From NCBI GenBank assembly GCA_905160935.1, contig CAJHZI010000641.1, positions 642,501 through 706,500 of the forward strand: DNA of 64,000 bases, written 5' to 3'. The position numbers and the translations under genes are program-made. This DNA comes from Enchytraeus crypticus (Eukaryota > Annelida > Clitellata > Enchytraeida > Enchytraeidae). The first letter of the stretch is position 1, and each line of letters begins with the position of its first letter. The notes under the pieces were generated by a model, which was given only the letters and a program-made list of their open reading frames with translations, was not told where the DNA came from and ran no database searches. This document shows positions 11,843 through 21,383 of this stretch, piece by piece.

Positions 11843-14800
11843 GGTTTATAATGGGGATTCGATAGAGCTTATTTTTTAGAGATTATTATTTTTTAAATAG
11901 GGGATTGACTGATGATATGGTGTGGGACAGAGAGGATTGGAGAAGGTCTATCCGTATCCCGAACCTGGTTAAACTGGGATTTAAGAGAAGATGATGATTA
12001 TAATTCGATAGATAGAGCACTATGTGTTTTATATCAGTTAAATAAATACAGTAGGCCTAAGCTATGCTAAACACCACAATGCGATACATCTTAGGAAAAT
12101 ATTTGTGCAACCATAAAAACATTCTTATATGCTTGTAAATACTTAAAACCATTGTAAGAAATTGGTTGCTGAAAATGTGCAAATCTTTATAGGGAATATT
12201 TTTAATATGTAAAAATGTTATGATTTACAATATTTTAAATTGTTGTTGATTTTTCAATTACTGCATGAAACTTTACATCAGAATCTCTTATTTCGTCAAA
12301 TATTTAGTGTACTAAATTAAATGATGCAGTAAAACGAAGCAAAATTATATTTCACTTTTCTAAGTACTTTGTCATAGTGTTAGCTGAAGTTAATTTATAT
12401 TGAAATTTCTGCATAGCTCTCCTCAAGGCAAAGAGGGTCCAGGAAGTGGGGTCAGGCTGGGGGTACGTAGTTCAGTCAATCGCTAGAGGGGTTTTTTCAA
12501 AATTCTCCAGCTTTATTTATTAAAAACATTTAATAGCATCAAAAACATACTGAGTTAACTTAATATTTATTGTCAGGAATCAAATCAGTGGTATGGATTA
12601 TTCTACCAAACATGTTAACGTTTGAACAATTATGATGCACATCAATTAACACACATTTATATATTTGCAGTTAAATGTTTATATACACATATTTACACAG
12701 TAATATTGTGCAAGTGTTCAAGTTCTAGTCTCATTTTGCAAAGAATTGACTAAATCTTCACGTTAACTTTTAACAAAATATGACTTAACGATAACTTTGA
12801 AGTGTGGTATATTTGTCATTAATTTGTATTTATATTGCTGCATTTCTTCTGTGGTCTTGAATTACAATTAGTTACAAAGTATAAACTTAGTTTAACGTCA
12901 GCTTCCTGTCTCGAAACTTTGCTAGAGACTGCGAGAGCACTGTAATTGAATCAAAAATATATGCATATATAGGCTGTAGGCTCAGCCCATATTGCTCATA
13001 CTGTACACAATGGGACGACGTGCAGACATACTACTAGCTCCGCCCATGTACTATAATGATCGTTTCTGTTTCCTCAGACTGGTGTCGTATCACCCCAGGA
13101 CTCCACCCACTCAACTCGACATACTACTAGCTCCGCCCATATACTGTAATGATTGTTTCTGTTTCTTCAGGCTGGTATCACATCACCCCAAGACTCCACC
13201 CACTCAACTCGCCTGCCGTTCGGTTCTAACTCACGTGACGTGTCTCCTGCCTCAAGGAACAATCAGCGATCTAACGCTGACTACCCGAATAGACAACCGA
13301 TATGGACTGGTCAGGCTTCACCCGGCAATGCTTGGCCCAATCGTCGTGGAGGTGGTGGTAAGCTGTGACCTAGCTATTTAATTCACCCAGCAATGCTTGG
13401 CCCAATCATCGTGGAGGTGGTGGTAAACTGTGACCTGGCTATTTAATTCACCCAGCAATGCTTGGCCCAATCATCGTGGAGGTGGTGGTAAGCTGTGACT
13501 TAACGACTTATTTCTAACCACAGCACAGAATTACTGTGGTTTTGTTTTCTTGTGGAAACTGTTGGTGATTGATGAGGACTCATAAATCACTCGTTACTTA
13601 TCAACGCACTGTTCATTGGAGCGTCGATAAGGAATTTTGACAGCACGTCATTACATAGGCCTATAGGATTGGATATTAGGGCATGTCCATCAGACAGTGA
13701 AACGTGTATCTATTATCTCTTGCATAGTGATGTTTGGTTTAGTCACTGGAAGAAAATGTCCGGGTTACAGATATTTTAATAAGTATGCTCTGTAGGCAAA
13801 ATCTGTAGTGGCTTTCTAAATTGCGCCGAACACTGATGTATAGGTTTTGGGGTGGTGTTGACCTGGAATTGGTAAAAATTGCTCTAATGATTCTGCCTAT
13901 TGTACTCAGAAAAACTCAAAGACTTTTAATATGAATTATTCATATTCACATTCATTAAAAGTTGAATATTTATCATCATCATCATCTTCCCTAGTCTTCC
14001 CTAATCCTAGTTTAACCAGTGTCGGGTAAAAGTTTGAATATTAAATAATAATAAAAATAAAATAATATAATCATTACTTTGAGTCGCATATCAACTACCA
14101 TTCTCGGAGATGTTGTAAAATGAAGGTAAGTACAATTCTCTTTTGAATCAGGCATTATAACTGTAAAGCTTCTGAAGGTAAAGTTCAGGTTAATAATAAC
14201 TTGACGTTAGTATATATTCAATATTTGAGAAGTCGAGCCTTGTAACCAACCTTGTAGCCTTGTTGAGCCAACTACTAATATATTTTTTGCTCACTGTTGT
14301 TCACATTCGGGTAAGAATTCTGGGCTAAGCAGAAAATTTGAGACTATAGCATGCACGCACAAAGATACATCTTGTTGTGTGATGGGGTTAAACTCGCTCT
14401 ACTATTATGTATTTATATTACAAGCGAATCAGTGTAAGCCAGCGATCTTTTTTGGATCAATTTTATATTTTTTTAAACTCAAATGTGATTATTCTAGTAC
14501 TGCTTTTTATGAACTTCTTCGATTCAGCTCGTATATTTCGCAATGTTTTCATGCAGATAGCCCGTCGCAGCCGGTTTGGACCGGTCAGAACGAGTGCAGT
14601 CAGGTTGGGTTCAGTACACAACAGAAGTCAGCGTGTCAGAGTGTCCAGAGAGTCAGCATTCGCAGTCCTCCCACTAATGGATGTATAGGTGAGATAGACT
14701 AGTCAGGTTTCTTAAATCTTTTTACATTCTTGTCTGTTATACTTGTATTTTTGCCTCTTGATATGCAAATAATGAGTTTTTTCCTTTTTTCTTTTCTTAT

Positions 14801-17463
14801 TCGATCTGCTATGGTAATGTATTTTTCACTTGACCCGCAGGTTATATATGATTGTTGTCACACATTTTGCAAGTAGAGGGCCTACTTATCTGTGGTACTA
14901 TAGAACTTATTACTTGATACACTAGTAAGATAAATCTTTTAACAATGAATTTTTTTTGCATACTAGCAATATGGACTGAACGCAGCATCAGGTTTTAATA
15001 TTAACTAAACTGAAAGTTCTGACAACTTGTCTTATTTAAAACTGTTCTTTTAAATGGTATAGCAAGAATCCTGCTGTGTATCTATTGCTGTATAGGCTAA
15101 TATAGCAAGGGCAATGGCACTGAAAAAAGAAAGTTTCTGCTACATGGTAGTGTATTTATTAGCTTGGGCGCTGAATACTAATTGCGTTAAATAAGTTGTT
15201 TGGTGAGCAAAGATGTTGTAGTTGTATTGAACAGTGCTTCAAAGATCTTGTAGCTGTTCTTATATATTACAGGGTTATTGCTATATTGAACAGTGCTTCA
15301 AAGAAGTTGTAGCTATGTTTATACGTTACAGGATTATTGTTGTTTTGAACAGTGCTTCAAAGGTCTTGTAGCTGTGCTTATATATGACAGGGTTATTGTT
15401 GTATTGAGCAGTGCTTCAAAGAAGTTATAGCTATGTTTATATGTTACAGGATTATTGTTGTATTGAGCAGTGCTTTGTTGCGTAAATTTATGTTTTAGGT
15501 GTTATCCCTCACTACCCGGCCAAGAACAGGTATCTGTTTTAGCACTATTAATAACCTTAGTTAGTTTCTACACTTACTACCACAATTAGGCCTATAGAGT
15601 AGAACGCCGAACTTGCTTGTTAATTAAGTATACTATATTTTGTTCTCAAATTTACGGCACAATGTGTTGCAAAGTGCTTAATATTGTAATTGTTGTATAT
15701 ACATTCCCTGTTGTTTATAGACTAATCTATTAATTCTATATTTATCGAACTTATGCAAGCGTGTATTCTGAAACGTTTTTAAAATAATTGTAGCCTTGAT
15801 GAGCATACGTCAGGCCCGTTGAGCCTGTATGACCTTTTTTCACGTCCCTTTTGCATACTGTATTATTTCTTTGTGATTTTGTGAAAATAAAATCTATCTA
15901 TCTATCTAATAATATATTTAATACGACCTTGCTTAGGGCCTACTACTGTATAAAGAAACTAAGAAGGAACACTGAGAAACCTAAAGATTCGACGAACTGT
16001 TTAGGGCCTACATGTATGTCATGGACCTGACTATATATATGAAGTATATATCTGACGCTAGGCAAAGACGAAATAGTAAATTATTTTATTCTTTTTTCCT
16101 ATAGGCCTAGTGGTAAATTTGCGGAATTCCTGTAATGTGAAGATGATAGATAAGGGATTAGGTTAATAGTTCTATAAGAATAAATTAGTTTTTCAAAGCA
16201 ATTTTGAGTTGAGATTAAAATTCAAGATCATCTCTCTACTCAACAGCAATTAAGTATAGTAAGACAAAAAAATAGCAATAACAAATATAAATAAAATGCT
16301 TAACGAAGCCTAAACACTGGGTACATAAATCTAAATAAAATACCACAATTTAAGAGATTTTTAGTAGCAAGTAGTTTAGCAAGGTTTGTTAGCAGTTCTA
16401 TTGACATATTGTAGATATTTTATTTTTATTTTTTATAAATTGCCTGCTCTACTACAGATCGTCGGGTGACGTGACGCCTGCACCTACGAGAAGTCATTCT
16501 AACGACAGCTTCGCCAGTCAGTTCAGATCACCAGAGTGTATGTCCTTCAACTTACTGATAGTTCTATAAGTCACATATCTCTCTACCTGTCTCTTACCGT
16601 ACTGCCTACTGGTAGCTCACTGATGTAAAACGCCTCCATTATTTTATTTCTTCCGTTTTCGTCTCCATGCCTAAATTTAAATTGGTCTTTAAATCATCTA
16701 ACATTCCTCCTAATCTCAGTTTTGCTTCTATCTTCTATGGCCTCTTTTAGTAAACTTATCTCCTTGAAATGTGTCCTATCGACTTCTTCTTCCTATTGCT
16801 TAACGCATGTATCAATTGTCTATCTGTACTGTAGCAACTCTTTCCCGGTGAACACTCTAACCGTTATATCATATCCACGCCCTAGACATGATGTACTTAT
16901 TTGGTCGACCAGTTAAAGGTAGCACCTGCCCAGCTGGAGCCTCGCTGAACTTAAACTTTTTGTACTTAATTATAATTTAAACATGAATTTTATATCTTAT
17001 TCCTAAACAGATTCTGTCATTTAGGGTCACTGCATGATCTCTATGCTCTGCCATGTCACTGACTGATTAAACTGATTCAGTCATTTAGGGTCACTGTTTG
17101 ATCTCTATGATCTGCCAAGTCAGTGATTTCAGTGGTTGCAAGTCATTGCACTTGAATGACATATATTTAACGTAAATGGTAAAAAGTCCTATTAAACTAA
17201 ACATTACAAAAGCCTGACCCCTAACTAGCAACAAAATCTCTATAGCTAACATCACTGTGTTAAGAGAAAAGTCATTTTTATAGCCCATATAGTAATTAAA
17301 GTCTACCTTTTCTTTCAAAAGTTAACATTAGAAACTCGAATTTCTAAACGCAGAAGTTTTATGTTAATAGTTCATGGAATTTATTTGTTTGTGTGCAGTC
17401 TTCTCGACAAGTTCAACCTCCCTGAAAGTTGATAACTACTCTAACCGTGGAGGCTTCCCTTAA
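5054..17463 (+). CDS. RNF212B: RNF212B/RNF212-like meiotic RING protein, complete 14-exon gene, 388 aa
   Basis: Exons: 5054-5168, 6365-6426, 7317-7391, 7767-7823, 8292-8359, 9080-9230, 10145-10214, 10920-10947, 12417-12462, 13171-13357, 14557-14688, 15499-15529, 16458-16537, 17399-17463. They sum to 1167 nt (389 codons) with all phases compatible. Start MADWIHCNSC. A C3HC4 RING has ligands C7, C10, C26, H28, C31, C34, C44 and C47. Residues about 60-180 form a coiled coil (MKPEIERFF, VIEFQKTHRRTLNTFLREK, LRNELMRSRDEIKSLADQLT). The remainder is a Ser/Pro/Gly/Gln-rich tail with PIWTGQ and PVWTGQ repeated, ending SNRGGFP. This order matches vertebrate RNF212B/RNF212 (ZIP3/ZHP-3 family), putative SUMO or ubiquitin E3 ligases that stabilise crossover intermediates on the synaptonemal complex. 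Exon 2 ends at a GC donor. Exons 8 (10920) and 9 (12417) rest on phase logic and composition only and are the least certain. Confidence 0.85.
5290..5392 (-). repeat. Family 5 repeat fragment with (ATT)n
   Basis: An inverted match to 36995-37060 (minus strand AACATCCGTTTCC, then GTCAGGGTCGTCC) is followed by an (ATT)n run of about eight units. It lies in intron 1 of the RNF212B-like gene. Confidence 0.5.
5860..6325. repeat. Minisatellite, unit about 22-23 bp, roughly 20 copies
   Basis: Tandem copies of TTGACTCGCTGTATCGCTGC plus TTA, with CTC/CGC, TTG and GATT variants. It lies in intron 1 of the RNF212B-like gene and ends about 40 bp before the exon 2 acceptor (6364). Confidence 0.9.
6427..6428 (+). 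other. GC splice donor of RNF212B-like intron 2
   Basis: The exon ends GCAAAG| followed by gcgagc. Using this GC-AG donor gives CMVLTAK|MKPEIERFF, which by my recollection aligns to vertebrate RNF212B without a gap between the last RING cysteine and the L/M-K-P motif. The only nearby GT alternative (6412, ATG|gtgcta) is also phase 0 but deletes five residues. Confidence 0.6.
6740..6920 (+). pseudogene. 3' fragment of a CR1/Jockey-superfamily LINE
   Basis: The open frame contains RTRTKMSIRGFVGPTVWNN followed by LPASLRQ and SFQKKFKTVLF. This is the usual R...RG...WN.LP..LR...S...FKK..K.. signature at the end of CR1-like LINE ORF2. It is 5'-truncated and lies in intron 2 of the RNF212B-like gene. 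Confidence 0.6.
7100..7262 (+). repeat. Interspersed repeat, family 4
   Basis: It carries CACTGCCAAGTGGCAGG, AGAGCACTCCTTAGATCAAC and AGTTAATCCCTTCACAAAG, which recur at 25150-25330 and 40435-40570, with a weaker copy at 62230-62420. It lies in intron 2 of the RNF212B-like gene. Confidence 0.7.
8168..8255. repeat. (TGAG)n-type microsatellite
   Basis: A GAGTGAGTGAGC/TGAATCAG tetranucleotide-based tract lies about 35 bp before the exon 5 acceptor (8291) of the RNF212B-like gene. Confidence 0.85.
8780..9072. repeat. (ATTG)n-rich degenerate tetranucleotide tract
   Basis: About 290 bp of ATTG/ATCG/ACTG units run up to a few bases before the exon 6 acceptor (ctgattag|GGAG). Branch point and upstream acceptor sequence must therefore be supplied by the repeat itself. 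Confidence 0.9.
9080..9230 (+). CDS. RNF212B: RNF212B-like exon 6, central coiled coil
   Basis: It encodes EILSLRNELMRSRDEIKSLA, then DQLTEARAQSGSLSAEVTQL and RKVISDYQNS, with heptad-like spacing of L/I/V. Phase 2 in and phase 0 out; the donor is a strong TCT|gtaagt. This is the longest uninterrupted coiled-coil exon and one of the clearest coding segments of the gene. Confidence 0.85.
10375..10437 (+). repeat. SINE family 2 tail fragment
   Basis: GAGTGAGGAAACTGTTGTTAA followed by a GCTTAGCTTTAGCTTTT tail matches the end of the copy at 44118-44250 (GAGTGAGGAAACTGATGTTA). It lies in intron 7 of the RNF212B-like gene. Confidence 0.5.
11396..11610 (-). repeat. Interspersed repeat, family 3
   Basis: On the minus strand it matches 45300-45540, 24370-24540, 18880-19030 and 46660-46750 (blocks TTTCTGGAGCCTAGGCGCTC, CCAACCGAATGC, GGATCTTAGTGCTT). 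Its start (a CATCATC-rich head in its own orientation) directly abuts the large (GAT)n tract. Confidence 0.7.
11608..11842. repeat. (GATGAT)n microsatellite, about 235 bp
   Basis: An almost pure ATG/GAT trinucleotide array with scattered GAC and GAG variants lies in intron 8 of the RNF212B-like gene. The Met-rich 80-codon frame over it is a translation of the repeat and is not a gene. Confidence 0.95.
11885..11998 (-). repeat. Second family 3 fragment next to the (GAT)n array
   Basis: AATAGGGGATTGACTGATGA, GGACAGAGAGGAT and GGTTAAACTGGGATT are shared with 11513-11605, and the fragment again ends in GATGATGA. The GAT array is thus bracketed by two same-orientation copies of this part of the repeat. 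Confidence 0.65.
12417..12462 (+). CDS. RNF212B: Probable RNF212B-like exon 9
   Basis: The acceptor ctgcatag is followed by 46 nt encoding SPQGKEGPGSGVRLG and the donor GGG|gtacgt. It starts in phase 2 and ends in phase 0. With the 28-nt exon at 10920-10947 (phase 1 to 2, LSILAKSPG) it bridges the otherwise incompatible phases of exons 7 and 10. The composition matches the flanking low-complexity tail. No homology supports it beyond composition. Confidence 0.55.
13025..13210. repeat. 93-bp direct duplication copying an exon 5' end with its acceptor
   Basis: Units 13025-13117 and 13118-13210 are near-identical. Each contains GACATACTACTAGCTCCGCC, a TTTCTGTTTCYTCAG acceptor and the first about 40 nt of exon 10 of the RNF212B-like gene. 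Only the second copy reads on in frame; the first meets a stop (CTG TAA) at 13144-13149. Confidence 0.9.
13171..13357 (+). CDS. RNF212B: RNF212B-like exon 10
   Basis: It encodes AGITSPQDSTHSTRLPFGSN, then a Ser/Arg/Asn-rich stretch, PIWTGQASPGNAWPNRRGGG. The GITSP motif recalls vertebrate RNF212B. Phase 0 in, phase 1 out. An overlapping frame is also open, but the PIWTGQ/PVWTGQ similarity with the next exon and phase continuity favour this frame. Both ends of the exon lie inside tandem duplications. Confidence 0.75.
13317..13511. repeat. 65-bp triplication copying an exon 3' end with its donor
   Basis: Three tandem units start at 13317, 13382 and 13447. Each contains CACCCRGCAATGCTTGGCCC through GGAGGTGGTG|gtaagc or gtaaac, so there are three candidate donors, at 13358, 13423 and 13488. 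Only the first preserves the reading frame; extension past it reaches TGA within four codons. Confidence 0.9.
13970..14032 (+). repeat. Family 3 repeat, 5' fragment
   Basis: ATCATCATCATCTTCCCTAG followed by AATCCTAGTTTAACCAGTGTCGGG matches the head of copies at 24365, 18885 and 45285. It lies in intron 10 of the RNF212B-like gene. Confidence 0.55.
15225..15478. repeat. About 62-bp tandem repeat with alternating two-unit order
   Basis: Four units of the form GAACAGTGCTTCAAAG...TTGTAGCTRTG...ACAGGRTTATTG. Units 1 and 3 share CTTGTAGCTGT.CTTATATA.. and GGGTTATT; units 2 and 4 share GAAGTTRTAGCTATGTTTAT and GGATTATT. It ends about 20 bp before the RNF212B-like exon 12 acceptor (15498). Confidence 0.85.
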
Positions 17464-17580
17464 TTACCAGTCATCATTGAACCTACTGCACAAACCATGG
17501 GGCTTCACTTAATAAAATAGTCATCATTGAACCTGCTTCTCTTACGAGCTAGCATTATGTGTAGATCAATTATGAAAAAA
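17464..17580 (+). other. RNF212B-like 3' UTR with AATAAA
   Basis: AATAAA at 17511-17516 lies 48 nt after the stop and is the nearest candidate poly(A) signal. A short direct duplication (GTCATCATTGAACCTRCT at about 17470 and 17520) brackets it. Confidence 0.5.
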
Positions 17581-18879
17581 CAGAATTGTGTCTCAGGTTT
17601 CAATGTTTCTTTAAAATCGACTTGTAGATTTAACTGTATTATATGATATAATCATATAATTTGATTTTGTTTTCAAATACTGGTATTATTTGATACTGCA
17701 GAACTTAATTGTACTCCCTCCTGTTATGATTGTTATCATTAAAACAACTTTTAGAACACGTCATATTAATCTATTACAAAGTGCTGTATTACAATACTCT
17801 AGTAACTTTACTGTGACTGTGATAATATGTCAAGTAGAATAATTGTACGGAATACTTGTTACAGTTATTGTACGTGTATTTTGATTTTAGTATATTTAAA
17901 AGATTCCTAACTATCAGTTTATAACTAGACTTCAATCTTCAGTTGTGCCAATATGCAGCCGAATACAACAATTGCTCTTCAATATTAACATATTGAATCA
18001 GATGAACTATTTAAGCGACTAGTAAATCTTCAATCAGACGTCTGCAGATATTTTAAATTTAAATCAGGAACGATAGTTTGTATAAGCGTTGGCTCGTAAT
18101 TTGCTCATTACTTTATTATTTCTGCCCATTTTTATGTTGACACAGTTATATTGCTATAGCCAACGCTGCATTGACAGTGCCTTAGCGGAGTATGGAACTT
18201 AGTCGAAATGTTATGGTTTTGAATGTCATCATTAAGTGCTAATTGGTGAGTGTAATTGTAGAGATTCATACGGGTACTTGTGCTTAATTGACAGGATGAG
18301 ATAAAGCTAAATAGACTACCTCGCTTATTTGTTATTGATTCCATGAGTTACATTTATCAGTTTTACGTCACGTTTGGGCGGATAAATTCCGAATGTTATA
18401 AGATTTTTTATTTTATTTTTTGCAGTTTGTAAAGATGCTTCGTGGAGTATTGAGTCAGTAGAGCTGTATAAAGTTGTAATATAAATATGTTGTGCTAGTT
18501 TTTGTTGTTCGACACTGTTTTTAAAGTAATTTTAGTTGCTCTATAGTTGGGATGTTAGTTGAAGAGTGTTTATTGTTTGCTCTAGCCTTGTGTTGATATT
18601 GTTTCATTATTACTTTTGTCTGTTAATCAAGTTTGAATCTGTAGCGTTATAGTTGCTACAAGAATCTGATAGATCTATATAACTGTTACAATTTTAATTG
18701 ATGATTAATTAAACAATTTGAGAATGATATCCATCTGGGTTGTAAGTGCATTTGACTCAGACTCCTCTCTATTTCTGTAGATTTTATCTGCTTTTATTAA
18801 ATTAATTTGTTGATTTCTTATGTCACCATGAAGAAATATATACGTATAGGATGAACCTGACTATGATTGTAACAGTGTT

Positions 18880-19032
18880 CATCATCATCTTCTTAATTCC
18901 CTTGATACCCAGTTTAACTGTGACCCATATTAGAAACTCTTGCAGCAATTTCTGGAGCATAAGCGCTCACAATCCGCATACCCTTTATGCGATCGTTGGG
19001 ATCTTAGTGTTTGGTACTAAAATCCAAATCAT
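18880..19032 (+). repeat. Family 3 repeat copy
   Basis: TCATCATCATCTTCTTAATT, then CAGTTTAACTGTGACCC, AATTTCTGGAGCATAAGCGC and GGGATCTTAGTGTTTGG match the other family 3 copies. The 78-codon frame at 18851-19087 is a translation of this repeat. Confidence 0.6.
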
Positions 19033-19184
19033 CAAATTGCATAGTATAATTTGTAAAACTTTAAATGCTTATTATGTTTTAAATTAAATATTTAATATAA
19101 TTATGTGAACAAAGATGTGTCAAATTTACTGATTATAAAAAGAGATGTTATATGATGATCTATTAAAAGCTGATAAAGCTAATG

Positions 19185-19305
19185 TTAACGCCAGTTTCCT
19201 CACTCGAAAGCAATGTCAGTGACGGGAGAGCTCTGGATTTGAACCCCACACATACTGATCAGCGGTCGAATAACTTACCGACTGGAGCCAGTGGCGATAT
19301 CGGTT
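19185..19305 (-). repeat. tRNA-like SINE, family 2
   Basis: Reverse complement of the copy at 44118-44250: ACTGGAGCCAGTGGCGATAT at the head, a B-box-like GGGTTCAAATCC, and GTCACTGACATTGC followed by CGAGTGAGGAAACTGG at the tail. Confidence 0.7.
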
Positions 19306-20384
19306 TTTTGGGATGTTTTTCTATTATACAATATGTGTACACTTATAAGATAAGGTGAGGTTACTGCGCTCTGACTTTATATACTGCCCTCCTTAGGCCT
19401 ATTATGTTTCATAAAATTCAATATTGTTATCAAGTTCCATGTTTAGCAGAAACAATTGATCAACAATAACAATTGTTTGTAAATGGCTCTGTTGCTCTCT
19501 CTAATATTAAGCTTTACCTATTTATCAATTTTAGCATTTTTCTCAATTCTGTTAAATGTTAAAAATCATATACTATATCGGACTATTTAGTACTTATCAT
19601 TTACTCTGCAGACTGAAGTCCTTTAAACTACAGTGGCGTGTGCATGTGCAGTGTAGATGATATAAAAGTAGGGAGTAGACTACCGAAGTAGAATGCAAAG
19701 GCGAAGAAATTGTTCAGTTTGTTCAGACTGTTGAACTAATTGTTTGGTCTATTTCTTTTTCCATAAATTAGCTATCGCAAACGATACCCTGAGAAAAAAC
19801 TTCTGGTCTCCTGCGAATCAGAAATTATCATTGATTTATGTAACAAGTAAACATTTATTATTAAGCAATTTTTGTTGGAAAAACATTTTATTTTTTAATG
19901 ATTCAATTATTTCGCACCATAAAGCTATTAAAATTTCACTCAATAGCTACAGAAAATGTCAGAAATTCAAAATAAATGAAAAAAACGCAAAGGTCCGAAG
20001 ACACTAACATGTGCCGTAATAACGGAATTAAGCGCCATTAATATATCATAGAATAACATTTACAACTTTATTTCAATCAAAACGACTTTAATGCCAGTAA
20101 ATTACTTGGTAAAATCTAAATAATCGAACTTTGAAGACATTATATTGGTGCGATCGATAAACTCATTGACCTCTGAGATTTCCAATTAGTCAGCGAAAAT
20201 GTATTATCTACTTTTGACAATGTACACTGTAGTCGTTTGGATCCGGTACTTTACAGTATACATATTTTACAGAGAGATTTAGAGGGAGAGAGAAAAATTA
20301 ATAGTATTTATTAACTAACTCAAATATGATCAAGATTTTTAAAAGTTTGAATATAGGCCTACAACACTAGCATTAACTCGTGTC

Positions 20385-20480
20385 ATAGTGAAATGATCAG
20401 GCATGTTGATATCTATTACTTTAACTACCGCATGTTTAACCCGCTAAGTAATTCAGTATATTTTCCGTATAATTAATGTT
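20385..20480 (-). repeat. SINE family 1, 3' fragment (inverted relative to the next copy)
   Basis: Contains the reverse complement of the tail of the copy at 20550-20785 (GTGAAATGATCAGGCATGTT and GATATCTATTACTTT). The two form a head-separated inverted pair within 400 bp. Confidence 0.6.
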
Positions 20481-20549
20481 GCAATAAAAAGCATGCTTTG
20501 TTTGACAAAATTTTCTCTTAAATTATTATTTTCTAAAATCTTGCTACAG

Positions 20550-20785
20550 AATGTCTAAATAGCGTAGGGGTAACGTCATGAAGTTTTAAATGACAAATCC
20601 TAAGGTGATTTGAATCCTCGTGGGTTCGAATCCCGGTCGAGCTGATCTGAGAGTAACATCTCGGACATTCACTGGACTGGTTATACGGAATATGGTCTAA
20701 ATTACCTAACGGATTAAACATGTTGTTTTAAAAGTGATAGATATCAACATAGTTGATTATTCACTATAATGCGTGTTTGCAGGTT
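20550..20785 (+). repeat. tRNA-derived SINE, family 1, intact copy
   Basis: A box A-like TAGCGTAGGGGTAACG at about 20560 and a box B GGTTCGAATCCCGG at about 20623 give the expected split Pol III promoter. The body includes CTCGGACATTCACTGGACTG and the tail GATAGATATCAACATAGTTG. Confidence 0.8.
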
Positions 20786-21147
20786 AAAGTTGTTGTTGCT
20801 TATGTCCAGAAAGACAGCGGGTTTCTAAATGGTAGCAGTGATAAAGTTTCCTGCAGAAAAATAAATGTTTACAAATTTTGAGATTGTTGTTGCAAAATTA
20901 ACATTTAATATAATTTTAATAATTTGTCGTAAACTTAAACTAATTGTATTGTAGAATTTTGAATTTCAAGTATTTCGTAATATTGTCGCATATATTTATT
21001 AAATTCTAAAGTCTAAAGACAATACTAAAGTCGACCAATAGTGAAAAAAGGTGTAGGTGTACATCAGTAGATAAGTCATTAAAATTTAGAGAACAAGTTA
21101 ATAAAGTAGTTAACAGTGCAAATTCTGTTCTAGATTTGATTAAAAGA

Positions 21148-21383
<236 letters not shown>

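Noticed and set aside
11609-11851. 80-codon Met-rich frame
   Set aside because: Translation of the (GAT)n microsatellite.
12992-13381. 129-codon frame overlapping RNF212B-like exon 10
   Set aside because: It is kept open by the 93-bp duplication. The alternative frame fits the phases, the GITSP motif and the PIWTGQ/PVWTGQ similarity.
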